Shown: piece after piece, positions 1 to 9,268 of the stretch
How positions within the stretch are numbered: the first letter of the stretch is position 1
How the letters are laid out: each line of letters opens with the position of its first letter
NCBI GenBank assembly: GCA_016713405.1
Contig: JADJPF010000004.1
Span: forward strand, 62,001 to 126,000
Direction: 5' to 3'
Origin: Blastocatellia bacterium
Lineage (GTDB): Bacteria > Acidobacteriota > Blastocatellia > Chloracidobacteriales > JADJPF01
Length of the DNA stretch: 64,000 bases
Made by a program: the position numbers and the translations under genes
The notes under the pieces: model-generated
The model's database searches: none
Told to the model about the DNA's origin: nothing
What the model saw: the letters and a program-made list of their open reading frames with translations, nothing else

Positions 1-558
1 AACTTAAATTTTTGGGCTGCCAATACTTTGTTTTTGGCTTTTGCTGATAATAGTTTTGATATGGTAATTACCGATGTTTCTTTGGCCGCAGCAGATAAAC
101 TAGCAAAACAACTACCAGAATTAATAAGAGTAGCAAAACCTGGAGCTAAAATAGTTGTTTATGACATAACTAGAGGTAGTTTTGATGAATTTTTTTCAGT
201 TTTTTGGGAAGCACTTTATAACTGCCAATTGTCAGAGAAACTATTTTCTAATTTAGAAGCTTTAATTAATGAGCGTGCTACAATTTTAGAGCTAGAACAA
301 TTACTAAAAGAATCTGGACTAAAATCTATAACTAGTTATATAGAAAAAACAGAATTTCTTTTTGAAACTGCTGAAGCATTTTTTCAATCTCCGCTAATAG
401 AACACTTTATGCTAGAAAAATGGTTTAGTATTGTGCCAAAAAACTCTGTAAAAGCTGTTAATGAAGCTTTAACATCAATTATTGACACAGAGCGCAATGG
501 ATATGATTTTGATATTTCTATTAAAGCTACTTTACTAGTTGCTGAAAAACACGCTTGA
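1..558 (+). CDS. SAM-dependent methyltransferase, C-terminal part (cut by window edge)
   Basis: The reading frame is open from base 1 to the TGA at 556-558, so the gene begins outside the window and about 185 residues are seen. The stretch FADNSFDMVITDVSL, followed by RVAKPGAKIVVYD, matches the region after the SAM-binding motifs in class I methyltransferases, where an Asp-rich loop is followed by a strand and a Lys-Pro-Gly turn. The glycine-rich motif I that would prove the fold lies upstream and is not visible. A TTG at 28 could be read as a start but would remove the SAM site, so it is not used. The substrate cannot be inferred. Confidence 0.7.
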   Translation, partial: NLNFWAANTLFLAFADNSFDMVITDVSLAAADKLAKQLPELIRVAKPGAKIVVYDITRGSFDEFFSVFWEALYNCQLSEKLFSNLEALINERATILELEQLLKESGLKSITSYIEKTEFLFETAEAFFQSPLIEHFMLEKWFSIVPKNSVKAVNEALTSIIDTERNGYDFDISIKATLLVAEKHA

Positions 559-714
559 TTTTGCTAGATCAATTTAACAGCTTGGCAGTAAAAAACCAAT
601 AATTAGCTTCTAACAAAATATTAACCAAAACGCCCTAAATCCTACTTGATCTATTTAGCTTTTAAGTGCTTAATGATAGAAGTCTATCTCTAGTCTTAAG
701 TTTAAGGTGGTTTT

Positions 715-2214
715 ATGAAATCTTTTTTACTATCTATTATCTTAATATGTCTTACTAGTATAGTAGGCTTTTCACAAGTTACTAATATGAAAGTAGTTAA
801 TAAATTAGGTGATCAAGCACCTGATAGCAGCTTAATTGCTGCTCTAAATCAACCTAGTATTAATAGCAGAGGAGAAGTAGCTTATTTAGGCACAGATGGT
901 AAAGAGATTAGGCTATTTATCACTAGGAATGTTTTTAGTAATCCAACTACTGAAATATTAGCTAAACGGGGTACGCCTATCCCAGGCTTAAGCGGGCTAG
1001 ATTTACTAAAGATAACATTTCCTAAAATTAATGATCGTGGAGATGTTTTATTTAGCGGGACTTTATCACAAAACCTATTTGGCGGATTATTTATAGCTTC
1101 TGATGGTCAAATAAACAAAGTTATAGTTGATGGAACAAAAACGCCTATAGGAGGTGTTTTTGTAGACTTAGCCCTTTCTAGCTTATTTACCTTTAATAAC
1201 AATGGCGAAGTAACGCTAGTTTCCTCTGTTGCTGATGGTAGTAGTGATGTAGGCATTTTTACTATAAAAAATGATCAAATCAATAAAGTGGTTGCTAATG
1301 GAGATATCTTAGCTGATGGAACTAAATTAAAGATAAGTCTTCAAACGGTTCCAGCAATTAATGACCAAGGTGATGTGCTATTTTCTGCTGCAACAGAGCT
1401 AGAACCTAACAAACCAGCTATTTATTTGTTTTCACAAGGACAGGTAAAGAAAGTTGTTGGTTCAGGTGACACAACTGTTGATGGAGAAAAACTAGACATG
1501 GTTTTGTCTTCGGGTCGCTACTTAAATGATAAAAGAGAGATACTTTTTAGCGGTAAAATTGGTAGTAGCGACGGCATTTATTTATATTCAGCAGAAACTA
1601 ACAAAATTACAAAACTTGTTGCTAATGGTGATTCTGCTCCAGATGGAGGAACTTTCCGAGGTTTATCAATTTCATTAACTCCTGCTCATGGGGCTTTAAT
1701 CAATAATAACCGGTTTGTTTTTCGTGGCGGGACTACAAAAACTATTTATGGTTTGTTTTACTTTAAGGATGGCAAAATTATTAAAATTGTTGGTCATAGA
1801 GAACCAACCCCTTTAGGTGGAGTATTTGCCGATAATGCAACTTTTAATTGTGCTATGCTAGGGGCAATCCTTACAGAAAAAGATCAAGTAGTATTTGAAA
1901 CTACAATTACAGGTGGCTCAAGCCCTAAAGCCTTAATTGCTTGGAGTGAAAATGCTTTAACAGCACCTACAATTAACAGTGCTAATTATGATAAGAAAGC
2001 TAAATCACTAACTATAAAAGCATTAGGTGTAAAATTTAGTATTCAGGTTGAAATAAACGCTAAACTTATCACTCAACCAATTAAACTTATTAGTGATAGC
2101 GAATTATCTCTTAAAGGAAACAAAAAGAAATTAAACTTAAATAAGGCTGCTAACACAAATAGGCTGGTTTTAATTACAACTGATGGGCTACGTTCAGACG
2201 CTTTTGTCTTTTAA
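715..2214 (+). CDS. Secreted NxxGxxxF tandem-repeat protein (DUF7453-like)
   Basis: The 499-residue product starts with a signal peptide (hydrophobic to about residue 20, ending GFSQ). The body is a string of about seven repeats with an Asn-x-x-Gly-x-x-x-Phe core, for example INSRGEVAYLG, INDRGDVLFSG, FNNNGEVTLVS and INDQGDVLFSA. The later copies are degenerate (LNDKREILFSG, INNNRFVFRGG). This is the pattern of the choice-of-anchor NxxGxxxF repeat family, expected to fold as a beta-propeller or beta-rich surface protein. The last 80 residues look like an IPT-style beta-sandwich. ATG at 715 follows a purine-rich AAGGTGG. The function is unknown; an exported surface protein is the likely role. 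The gene is followed in the same direction by another exported propeller protein. Confidence 0.75.
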   Translation: MKSFLLSIILICLTSIVGFSQVTNMKVVNKLGDQAPDSSLIAALNQPSINSRGEVAYLGTDGKEIRLFITRNVFSNPTTEILAKRGTPIPGLSGLDLLKITFPKINDRGDVLFSGTLSQNLFGGLFIASDGQINKVIVDGTKTPIGGVFVDLALSSLFTFNNNGEVTLVSSVADGSSDVGIFTIKNDQINKVVANGDILADGTKLKISLQTVPAINDQGDVLFSAATELEPNKPAIYLFSQGQVKKVVGSGDTTVDGEKLDMVLSSGRYLNDKREILFSGKIGSSDGIYLYSAETNKITKLVANGDSAPDGGTFRGLSISLTPAHGALINNNRFVFRGGTTKTIYGLFYFKDGKIIKIVGHREPTPLGGVFADNATFNCAMLGAILTEKDQVVFETTITGGSSPKALIAWSENALTAPTINSANYDKKAKSLTIKALGVKFSIQVEINAKLITQPIKLISDSELSLKGNKKKLNLNKAANTNRLVLITTDGLRSDAFVF

Positions 2215-2263
2215 TCATACGTAAATAAATATAATTAATACAAAACTTTTCAGGAGTTAAAGA

Positions 2264-4384
2264 ATGGTAAAGGTTTGGAGATTTTTTCTAGTATTTTTAT
2301 TTTTGGTGACTTTTAATAGTTTAGCTTTTGCTTATATAGATCCAGAAGTAACAGCTAATTTTACTTGGTCAGAAGTAGGGCCAGATGGGGGAGATGTAAG
2401 GGCGTTAGCTATAGATCCTGCTGATGCTAATAGATTATTTATAGGCACAAATGACGGCCAAATCTATCGTTCAACCAATGCAGCTAAAAGCTGGACTAGA
2501 CTACTGTCTTTTCATCATCCAGGTTATGTGGTAGATAAAATTATAATTGATAACAAAAGTCCCAAAATTATTTATGTTCCTCTTTGGTCTTTAGCAAATG
2601 ATGTTGATGGAACAATTTATAAAAGCACCGATGGCGGAGACACTTGGCAGGAATTAACAGCAATGAATAAACATTCTGTTCGTGCTTTGGCTATTGCTCC
2701 AACAGATGCTAATTTATTAATTGCTGCTGCTATAGATGGGGCTTACATTAGCCATGATGCTGGAACTAGCTGGAGTAGGTTTTCACCAGAAAATCACCCA
2801 GATATAAAACGCTTACATTCTATTGCTATTGATCCAAAAAATCCTAATATTGTTTACCTAGGCACAGAACATTTACCTTGGCGTACTGATAATGGTGGTA
2901 AAGATTGGGTTTGTGTTAAAGGCCACCCTACAGAGAAAAAACAGCAATTTATTGATGATTCAGATATTTTTACCATTACTATTGACCCTACGGATAATAA
3001 TAATATTTATGCAAGTGCTTGTAGTGGTATTTACAATAGTAAAGATGGGGCTACTACCTGGACAAAATACCAAGGTATTCCATTTACTAGCCGACGTACA
3101 CATATTATTTATCCTGACCCAACCAATAACCAAATTATCTACTCTGGAACAACAGAAGGACTTTGGAAAACTACTGATGCTGGACAAACCTGGAGATTGA
3201 TGAGTTCAATCCGCACAATTGTTAACTCTATTACTATTCATCCAAGTAATCCTAATCGTATTTACTTAGGTGTGAAATCTGGAGGAGTTTGGGTTAGTGA
3301 TAATGCAGGAGAAAGTTTCCAAGCTAGCAATAATGGTTTTGTTAATCGTCAAATCTCTGCACTGCTCTCTGATCGTTCAGTTTCAGGGCGAATTTATGCA
3401 GCCGCTCTTTTTAATGGTTTTGACGGAGGTTTATACTTAAGTACTGATGGAGGAAGTAGTTGGAAATTATCTTCTAAGGGTTTAGCTAATGAAGATATTT
3501 ATTCAATTTATCAATCTCCTTGGGATGAAAAATTGCTTTATGCTGGTACTAATTTAGGACTCTACTTTTCCAAGGATCGTGGGGAATCTTGGGTAAGAAT
3601 AACTGGAAAATCTGTACCAATCCAAAGCACCCCAAGCAAAACTACCCCAAACAAAACTACCCCAAACAAAACTACAAAAACTTATAAAACAAAAAATGTT
3701 GCTTCTAAATCTAAAAAACCTCTACCTAGTGCTAACATTACTCAAAGAGTTGTAGAACTTATTGCTAACGACGCAAATAAAAGCCTTTTAGTAGCTGCCT
3801 GGTCAGGTCTTTATCAAGTTAACGAAGACGGACGAATAGAAAAACTTAATGTTGCTAATTACAATGGAAAAATCCTTTCTGTTGCCTTTGATTCTAAAGA
3901 AAAAGTTTTATATGCAGGAACTCAACAAGGGCTTTATCGCTCGTCTGATAATGGAAAAACCTGGCAGATTATACCAATTAATGATACTAATCCTGTAGTA
4001 CAAGCTATCAATGTTAGTCCACATAATGGTAATGTGATAATGGTGACAACTGACACTACTTGTTTTTTCTCTAATGATGGGGCTAAGACTTGGCAACGTC
4101 GTGGGAAAGGTATCCCTTATGGAGAACCAATTGCAGTGCGCTTTAGTAGTAAAAATCCTAATGTAATTATTGTAGGAGATTATCGAAATGGTGGTGTTTA
4201 TCTTTCGACTGATGCAGGAGAAAATTTCTATCAAATAGATAGACAAATAACTTCTAATCGAATAGGTGCAATTAGTTTTGACAACTTTGATGCTGATCGA
4301 GTTTATGTTGGTTCTTTTTCAGGTGGGATTTATGTGCTAAAAACCCCAGGATTATCAAGCATTACAAATAACACGGGGCAGTAG
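2264..4384 (+). CDS. Secreted Asp-box (BNR/VPS10-like) beta-propeller protein
   Basis: This 706-residue protein has a signal peptide ending near LAFA (residue 23). It carries about twelve Asp-box motifs of the type S-x-D-x-G-x-T-W, such as STDGGDTW, SHDAGTSW, TTDAGQTW, STDGGSSW and SSDNGKTW. This is the hallmark of sialidase/sortilin/photosystem-stability-type propellers. Two propellers appear to be joined by a Thr/Lys/Pro linker near residues 450-485, which is encoded by a 15-bp tandem repeat. No catalytic sialidase residues (an Arg triad) were identified, so a binding or structural role is more likely than hydrolysis. The start follows AGGAG seven bases upstream. A strong hairpin follows the stop codon. 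Confidence 0.8.
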   Translation: MVKVWRFFLVFLFLVTFNSLAFAYIDPEVTANFTWSEVGPDGGDVRALAIDPADANRLFIGTNDGQIYRSTNAAKSWTRLLSFHHPGYVVDKIIIDNKSPKIIYVPLWSLANDVDGTIYKSTDGGDTWQELTAMNKHSVRALAIAPTDANLLIAAAIDGAYISHDAGTSWSRFSPENHPDIKRLHSIAIDPKNPNIVYLGTEHLPWRTDNGGKDWVCVKGHPTEKKQQFIDDSDIFTITIDPTDNNNIYASACSGIYNSKDGATTWTKYQGIPFTSRRTHIIYPDPTNNQIIYSGTTEGLWKTTDAGQTWRLMSSIRTIVNSITIHPSNPNRIYLGVKSGGVWVSDNAGESFQASNNGFVNRQISALLSDRSVSGRIYAAALFNGFDGGLYLSTDGGSSWKLSSKGLANEDIYSIYQSPWDEKLLYAGTNLGLYFSKDRGESWVRITGKSVPIQSTPSKTTPNKTTPNKTTKTYKTKNVASKSKKPLPSANITQRVVELIANDANKSLLVAAWSGLYQVNEDGRIEKLNVANYNGKILSVAFDSKEKVLYAGTQQGLYRSSDNGKTWQIIPINDTNPVVQAINVSPHNGNVIMVTTDTTCFFSNDGAKTWQRRGKGIPYGEPIAVRFSSKNPNVIIVGDYRNGGVYLSTDAGENFYQIDRQITSNRIGAISFDNFDADRVYVGSFSGGIYVLKTPGLSSITNNTGQ
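3631..3675 (+). repeat. 15-bp tandem repeat, three units, inside the propeller gene
   Basis: Three head-to-tail 15-base units (cccaaRcaaaactac) lie at 3631-3645, 3646-3660 and 3661-3675. Units 2 and 3 are identical and unit 1 differs by one base. The unit length is a multiple of three, so copy-number change would lengthen or shorten the PNKTT linker without breaking the frame. Confidence 0.9.
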
Positions 4385-4412
4385 AATATTTTTGATTAAA
4401 TTTTGACTGATA

Positions 4413-4446
4413 AGAAGACTAGCTTCAGGGCTAGTCTTCTTTAGTT
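4413..4446 (+). terminator. Intrinsic terminator-like hairpin between convergent genes
   Basis: A perfect 10-bp stem (4413-4422 with 4431-4440, arm AGAAGACTAG, loop of 8) is followed by TTAGTTTT on the plus strand. It ends transcription of the propeller gene. The 3' arm contains the stop and last two codons of the convergent minus-strand gene. Confidence 0.75.
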
Positions 4447-5267
4447 TTGGTTGGTATTGGGTTTTTAGGTGGTACAGCAGCACCACGAAATTGAGGTTCA
4501 GTACCTGGAAAAATCTTAAATATATAAACTTGGTTATCTATTGGTAAGTCTTTAGCTAGTTCAACACCTTGTGAAATTGGGGTTAATGTTGGGTCAGTGA
4601 CGGAAACAAATAAACTACTACGGTCAGAACTTCCACGAGTAAAAATAATAAATTTCTTAAATTCTTGATCTGATTGTATTGATTGAACCTCGTCAAAAGC
4701 TAAAAAATTAATCATTTGTGGATCATCAAATAAGCGGTTTAAGCTAAGTAGAAATTTACGTGTTGTTCCTTCTAGAAACAGTAATAATGCACTACCTTCA
4801 TCTTGAGGTAAAACGGCTAAAGATGTACGATCTTCTGGAAAATCAAAAGCTGGAGGCACAATTAAAATACGTCGGTAAAATTTAATATCTAAAAAGCCAT
4901 TAGTAGAATCTAAGCGTATTGGAACAATAATATCTCTAAAATCACCAAATCCAGGAATTTCATTATCACGATAATAAGCAAATCCATATCGAAGAAGTTG
5001 ACGACGAGAAGAATCTAATTCTGTTTCTAAAGCTGGAACAAAGCCTTGGGGAAGCAACCTTAGTTCTACTTGACGCTGAAGCTTAATAATAGAATTTTGT
5101 GGAGAAATAAAAACAGGGCCTTCATCTTGTAGAGGGTTAATTTTATCTTTATCAACTACCCCTTTTGTTAAATCATAAGTTAAAAGTTCAGCAGATTTTT
5201 TAGTTTGTGCTTGTATTTGAATGCTTAGTAGCAATAAGACTAGTAAAGATAGGAAGGCTTTAAACAT
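4431..5267 (-). CDS. Secreted protein of unknown function
   Basis: The product has 278 residues, with a clear signal peptide (about residues 1-20, rich in Leu, ending IQAQ). I do not recognise the family. The mature part is beta-rich by appearance and contains a stretch (residues 85-200) with alternating hydrophobic residues and segments such as FRDIIVPIRLD and RRILIVPPAFDFPED. It has no Cys-rich motif, transmembrane segment or catalytic signature that I can name. It is convergent with the upstream propeller gene and shares its terminator hairpin. It is probably exported or periplasmic. Confidence 0.65.
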   Translation of the reverse strand: MFKAFLSLLVLLLLSIQIQAQTKKSAELLTYDLTKGVVDKDKINPLQDEGPVFISPQNSIIKLQRQVELRLLPQGFVPALETELDSSRRQLLRYGFAYYRDNEIPGFGDFRDIIVPIRLDSTNGFLDIKFYRRILIVPPAFDFPEDRTSLAVLPQDEGSALLLFLEGTTRKFLLSLNRLFDDPQMINFLAFDEVQSIQSDQEFKKFIIFTRGSSDRSSLFVSVTDPTLTPISQGVELAKDLPIDNQVYIFKIFPGTEPQFRGAAVPPKNPIPTKTKED

Positions 5268-5514
5268 TTATTTAGCTTACCTCCAAAGAAAATAACCTAA
5301 TATTAGATAAATTAATTTTACTTAAATCAGACTTTGATTTAAGCTTCTAAATAAAATGAGTGGTTTTATAATAGCGCATTTGCTGGAATTTGGTATTTGT
5401 TTTTGCTAAGACTGGAAAAATTAAAGCAGACCTATTAAACTATTTAACCATCTTAATTATTAACTCACTTATTTAACAATTTTAACAATAATATTTACTA
5501 TTAGGAGGAGGAAG

Positions 5515-7989
5515 ATGAATTATAAGCCTTATCAGCGTCATCTTTTATCTATTTTTGCAATGGTGATAACTATCATTAGTGTTGTTAGTTATCAAAGTTT
5601 AGTATCTTCAGCCAATAATCTAGGACAAAAACCTAAGGTTTCTAAAATAAAAAACTTAAAAGCCTCAGAACACTCTGAAATGTGGGTTCGCTACCAGGCT
5701 GAAAATGGTTTATTAGGTTGTCGTGATGCTAATGAGACGGAAAGAGGTATTTTTTCTTTTGAAAATCAAGCATTTAAAGCTGATGACTTACGTCAAATTA
5801 ATCACTTAGAATTACAAGATGCTAAGATCCAACCTAATGCAGACGATGGTTTAACCATAATTTTACGTGGTACTTCTCAATTAGATCGGTTTCCTGAAGC
5901 TAAAGCCTCTTTTATGAAAGCTGCTGCTAGATGGGAAGCAATCATTAAATCACCTATTACAATTATAGTGGATGTGGATTTTGGAACTACCCGTTTTGGT
6001 ACACCTTACCCATCAGGTGTTATTGGCTCAACTCGTAGCCAAGAACTAGGCTCAAATAGCTTTTATGTAGCTTTAAAGGAAGGATTAGTTGATACTGCAT
6101 CAACTGATCAAGAAAGAGCTTTTTATAACTCATTACCAAATAATGCTTTACCAACTGATTTGGGTGATGCTCGAGCTGGCGAAGGTACCTCAGCACAATT
6201 AAGAGCTTTGCAGTTAATTGACCCTGTTGCCAATCCTACAGCAGAAATGGCAAATTTTGGCCCTCCACCTTCAATAGGATTTAATTCTGCTTTTAATTAT
6301 GATTTTGATCCATCTGATGGCATAACTCGTAATAGTACTGATTTTGAAGGTGTTGCAGTACATGAAATAGGCCATTTATTAGGTTTTGTTTCTAATGTTG
6401 GATTAAGAGAACTAATCCCTAGTATTCCACCTACTCCTAATGTATGGGATCTTTTCCGTTTTCGTCCAGAAGTAACTAGCCAAAATTTTGGTACTTCACA
6501 AAGAGTACTTTCTTCTGGTGGCGAACAAATATTTTTTACTGGAACAGATAAAATACGAGTTTCTACAGGTCGTCCAGATGGCTCTGGTGGTGATAGAGCG
6601 CAGGCTAGCCATTGGAAATCAAAAGAAAATAATGGCAATGTAAAAATTGGTGTAATGGATCCTTTCTCAAGACCTGGTGAAAAAGATGATATTACTGCTG
6701 CTGATATGGCTGCAATAAATATCTTTGGTTATATTGTTGGTGCAGTTCAACCAATGGTAAATGTTAAAGTAGATGCTCCTAATGGAAGAGAAACTATTGC
6801 TGCTGGAGGAGATTTACCAATTCGTTGGACAGTTAACTCTACACAATCACTTTCTGTACAACGTATAGAGTTATCTACTGATGGTGGACAATCTTTCCCA
6901 ATACCAGTTGCTACTGGTTTAGCTGGAAATGTTCGTAACTTTACCTTCAGACTACCTTCTACAATTCTTACTAATACTGCTCGTGTTAGGGTAACATCTA
7001 CTGATTCTACAGGTCTTATGGGATCAGATGCTTCTGATGCTGACTTTGCTATTGCTGTACCTCAAGGGGACTTTAATTTAAGTATTGCTCCTGCTACACA
7101 AACTGTTAGTGCTGGCTCAGCTACTAGCTTTACTGTTAACGCTAATGCCTTAAATGGTTTTACTCAACAAGTAGGCTTAAGTGTTTCTGTTTCACCTCAA
7201 ACTAGTGGAGTAACAGCTAGTTTTGCTAGCAATATAGTTGCTGCTGGTGGTAATACTACTTTGACAATTAATACTGCTCCAACAGCCCAAACAGGAACAG
7301 TCACCTTAAATATTACTGGAACTGCTGGATCAATTGTCCGAAGTACTACTGCTACAGTTAACGTTGTTGCAATGCCAAACTTTATGTTAACTGCTAACCC
7401 AGCTACACAATCAATTTCTGCTGGTTCTTCAGGTCTTTTTGCTGTCAACCTTCAAGCACTTGCAGGATTTAACCAACCTGTAACATTAACAGCTTCTTCA
7501 GATCAAAATGTCTTAAGCACATTTACTTTCTCGCAAAATACTATAACAGCCGGACAAACTGTTACTTTAATGATTCCTACTCCAGAAAATAGTCCTGCTG
7601 TAACAGCAAATATTACAATTACTGGTACTGCTGGCTCATTAGTACGTTCTACTTCAGTAAGACTAGAAATAATTGCTATGGACTTTGCTTTATCTTTCCC
7701 AAGTCCACAAGTAACTTTAACTCGTGGAAAAACAGGACAATTTGTTGTTAAAGTAGATCGTATTAATGGCTTTACAGGGGCAGTAACAGTTACTCCTGAT
7801 GCAGCAACTTTAGCAGCCTTAAAGATCAAACTAAAGAGTCCAGCATCACAAAGTACAAGCACTGGTACAGTTATGTTTGATGTTAAGCTTAAGAAAAAAT
7901 CACCTGTAGGAACTCAAAAACTAGTCTTTGTTGGTCAAGATGGTGCTGGTAGAGTACGTCAAGCTGAACTAACATTAGTAATTAACTAA
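5515..7989 (+). CDS. Secreted zinc metalloprotease with Ig-like repeats (NF038122-like)
   Basis: This 824-residue protein has a hydrophobic export signal in the first 35 residues. The zinc motif HEIGHLLGF is at residues 283-291, giving HExxHxxGx, so His283, Glu284 and His287 are the expected ligands and base, as in metzincin-like or NF038122-type peptidases. A conserved-looking MDPF turn follows near residue 382. The C-terminal half has an Ig-like domain (STDGGQSF) and then two or three repeats beginning FNLSIAPATQTVSAG and FMLTANPATQSISAG, typical of bacterial Ig-like adhesion or stalk modules. The start is supported by AGGAGGAGG just upstream. It is followed by a strong terminator. Confidence 0.8.
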   Translation: MNYKPYQRHLLSIFAMVITIISVVSYQSLVSSANNLGQKPKVSKIKNLKASEHSEMWVRYQAENGLLGCRDANETERGIFSFENQAFKADDLRQINHLELQDAKIQPNADDGLTIILRGTSQLDRFPEAKASFMKAAARWEAIIKSPITIIVDVDFGTTRFGTPYPSGVIGSTRSQELGSNSFYVALKEGLVDTASTDQERAFYNSLPNNALPTDLGDARAGEGTSAQLRALQLIDPVANPTAEMANFGPPPSIGFNSAFNYDFDPSDGITRNSTDFEGVAVHEIGHLLGFVSNVGLRELIPSIPPTPNVWDLFRFRPEVTSQNFGTSQRVLSSGGEQIFFTGTDKIRVSTGRPDGSGGDRAQASHWKSKENNGNVKIGVMDPFSRPGEKDDITAADMAAINIFGYIVGAVQPMVNVKVDAPNGRETIAAGGDLPIRWTVNSTQSLSVQRIELSTDGGQSFPIPVATGLAGNVRNFTFRLPSTILTNTARVRVTSTDSTGLMGSDASDADFAIAVPQGDFNLSIAPATQTVSAGSATSFTVNANALNGFTQQVGLSVSVSPQTSGVTASFASNIVAAGGNTTLTINTAPTAQTGTVTLNITGTAGSIVRSTTATVNVVAMPNFMLTANPATQSISAGSSGLFAVNLQALAGFNQPVTLTASSDQNVLSTFTFSQNTITAGQTVTLMIPTPENSPAVTANITITGTAGSLVRSTSVRLEIIAMDFALSFPSPQVTLTRGKTGQFVVKVDRINGFTGAVTVTPDAATLAALKIKLKSPASQSTSTGTVMFDVKLKKKSPVGTQKLVFVGQDGAGRVRQAELTLVIN

Positions 7990-8070
7990 GAGTACTTATT
8001 AGGTAAATAAACTAATTAGAAGTATTTGTTTATTCTTATTAGCCCTTAGAGGACTATAGGTTAATATTAA

Positions 8071-8106
8071 AAATAACCCGGTTAGAATGCCGGGTTATTT
8101 TTTTGT
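8071..8106 (+). terminator. Rho-independent terminator after the metalloprotease gene
   Basis: A perfect 11-bp stem (8071-8081 with 8090-8100, AAATAACCCGG and its complement, loop TTAGAATG) runs into an unbroken T tract at 8098-8104. This is a textbook intrinsic terminator on the plus strand. Confidence 0.9.
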
Positions 8107-8240
8107 CACTATATTTTGAAATTTATTAGACTTAATAGCTTATTTTTGTGATGAAACTTTTACTATTTTTGTTATATTCTTAAACAGAATCTTAAAACTT
8201 AACTTTTTGTTAACCTCAATAAATTAAGCTTAATAAATTA

Positions 8241-9257
8241 ATGAAAGAACAGTTCTTACTATTTTTTCAACATTCTTCTAATCCAACCCTGTTAGCTAAC
8301 TTATCAGGAGAAATCCTGGCTATTAATCCAGTAACAGAAAAACTTTTTGTTAACTTAAATTTAGAAAATAACTTTTCTTTAATAATTAAAAATTATTTAT
8401 TAGAAGTTAAAGACCAGCTTTTAAGAGAAAGTAATTTAATTGGTACAAAGGAAATTTTTAACTTATCTTATCAATTAAAAATTAATTTAATAGATTTTAA
8501 TAATGAAAAATTAGTTTTAATAATATTTGAATTAAGCTCAAAATCTATAAATAGCTTAAATCAAGAGTTAGAGAACTTAGATAAATTTATTCAAGAATTA
8601 GTCCATGAACTAAAATCTCCTTTAGTCACAATTGCTGGTTTTGCTAATGTTTTACAAGAGGACTATAAAGAAGTATTTGATGAACAAGGGCTAAATTACC
8701 TAGAGTCCATACTTAGAGGGACAAGGCGTTTAGATAATAAGTTAATGGCATTAATGGAACTAACAAAAATAACAAGTAAAATTAAGAAGCAAGATTTGGT
8801 AGATTTTAAAGAACTTTTACAGGAAACCTGTTTCATGTTAAAGTCAGTAATTGAAAAGCGTAATCCTCAAATTATTACTATTACTGATTTACCTACAATA
8901 ATTTGCAATCGCAGTTTAATTAAGAAAGCTATTTCAAACTTAATTCTAAATGCAGTTATTTTTACACCTTTAGACCGCTCTCCTGTAATTGAAATTGGGT
9001 GTAAGAAAGATTCTACTAAGTATTTATTTTGGATTAAAGATAATGCAGTAGGTATTGAAGAAAAACTGCAAAAAAGAGTATTTGAACTATTTTATCGTTC
9101 TAAAACACTGCCAAAAGTTGATGGAATAGGCTCAGGGTTGTCTTTAGTTGATAGAATAATAACGGTTCATGATGGAAAAATATGGGTTGAGTCTACACCA
9201 AATCTTGGAAGTTGTTTTTATTTTTCTTTGCCCATTAGAAATTCTTTTCAGGAGTAA
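8241..9257 (+). CDS. Sensor histidine kinase, cytosolic, PAS-like N-terminus
   Basis: The product has 338 residues and no membrane segment. Residues 1-105 look like a PAS-type sensor (NPTLLANLSGEILAINPVTEKLF). The dimerisation helix carries HELKSPL with the phospho-acceptor His122. The ATPase domain shows the N box (NLILNAVIF), a G1-type DNAVGIE, FELFYR, and the G2 box GIGSGLSLV. It has all the parts of an active HisKA/HATPase kinase. The next gene, 11 bases downstream, encodes a double-receiver hybrid kinase, so the two probably form one phosphorelay. No DNA-binding response regulator is adjacent. Confidence 0.9.
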   Translation: MKEQFLLFFQHSSNPTLLANLSGEILAINPVTEKLFVNLNLENNFSLIIKNYLLEVKDQLLRESNLIGTKEIFNLSYQLKINLIDFNNEKLVLIIFELSSKSINSLNQELENLDKFIQELVHELKSPLVTIAGFANVLQEDYKEVFDEQGLNYLESILRGTRRLDNKLMALMELTKITSKIKKQDLVDFKELLQETCFMLKSVIEKRNPQIITITDLPTIICNRSLIKKAISNLILNAVIFTPLDRSPVIEIGCKKDSTKYLFWIKDNAVGIEEKLQKRVFELFYRSKTLPKVDGIGSGLSLVDRIITVHDGKIWVESTPNLGSCFYFSLPIRNSFQE

Positions 9258-9268
9258 TATAAAATAAA

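Noticed and set aside
2892..3200. Overlapping open frames in the propeller gene (both strands)
   Set aside because: They lie wholly inside a well-supported gene and encode no recognisable protein.
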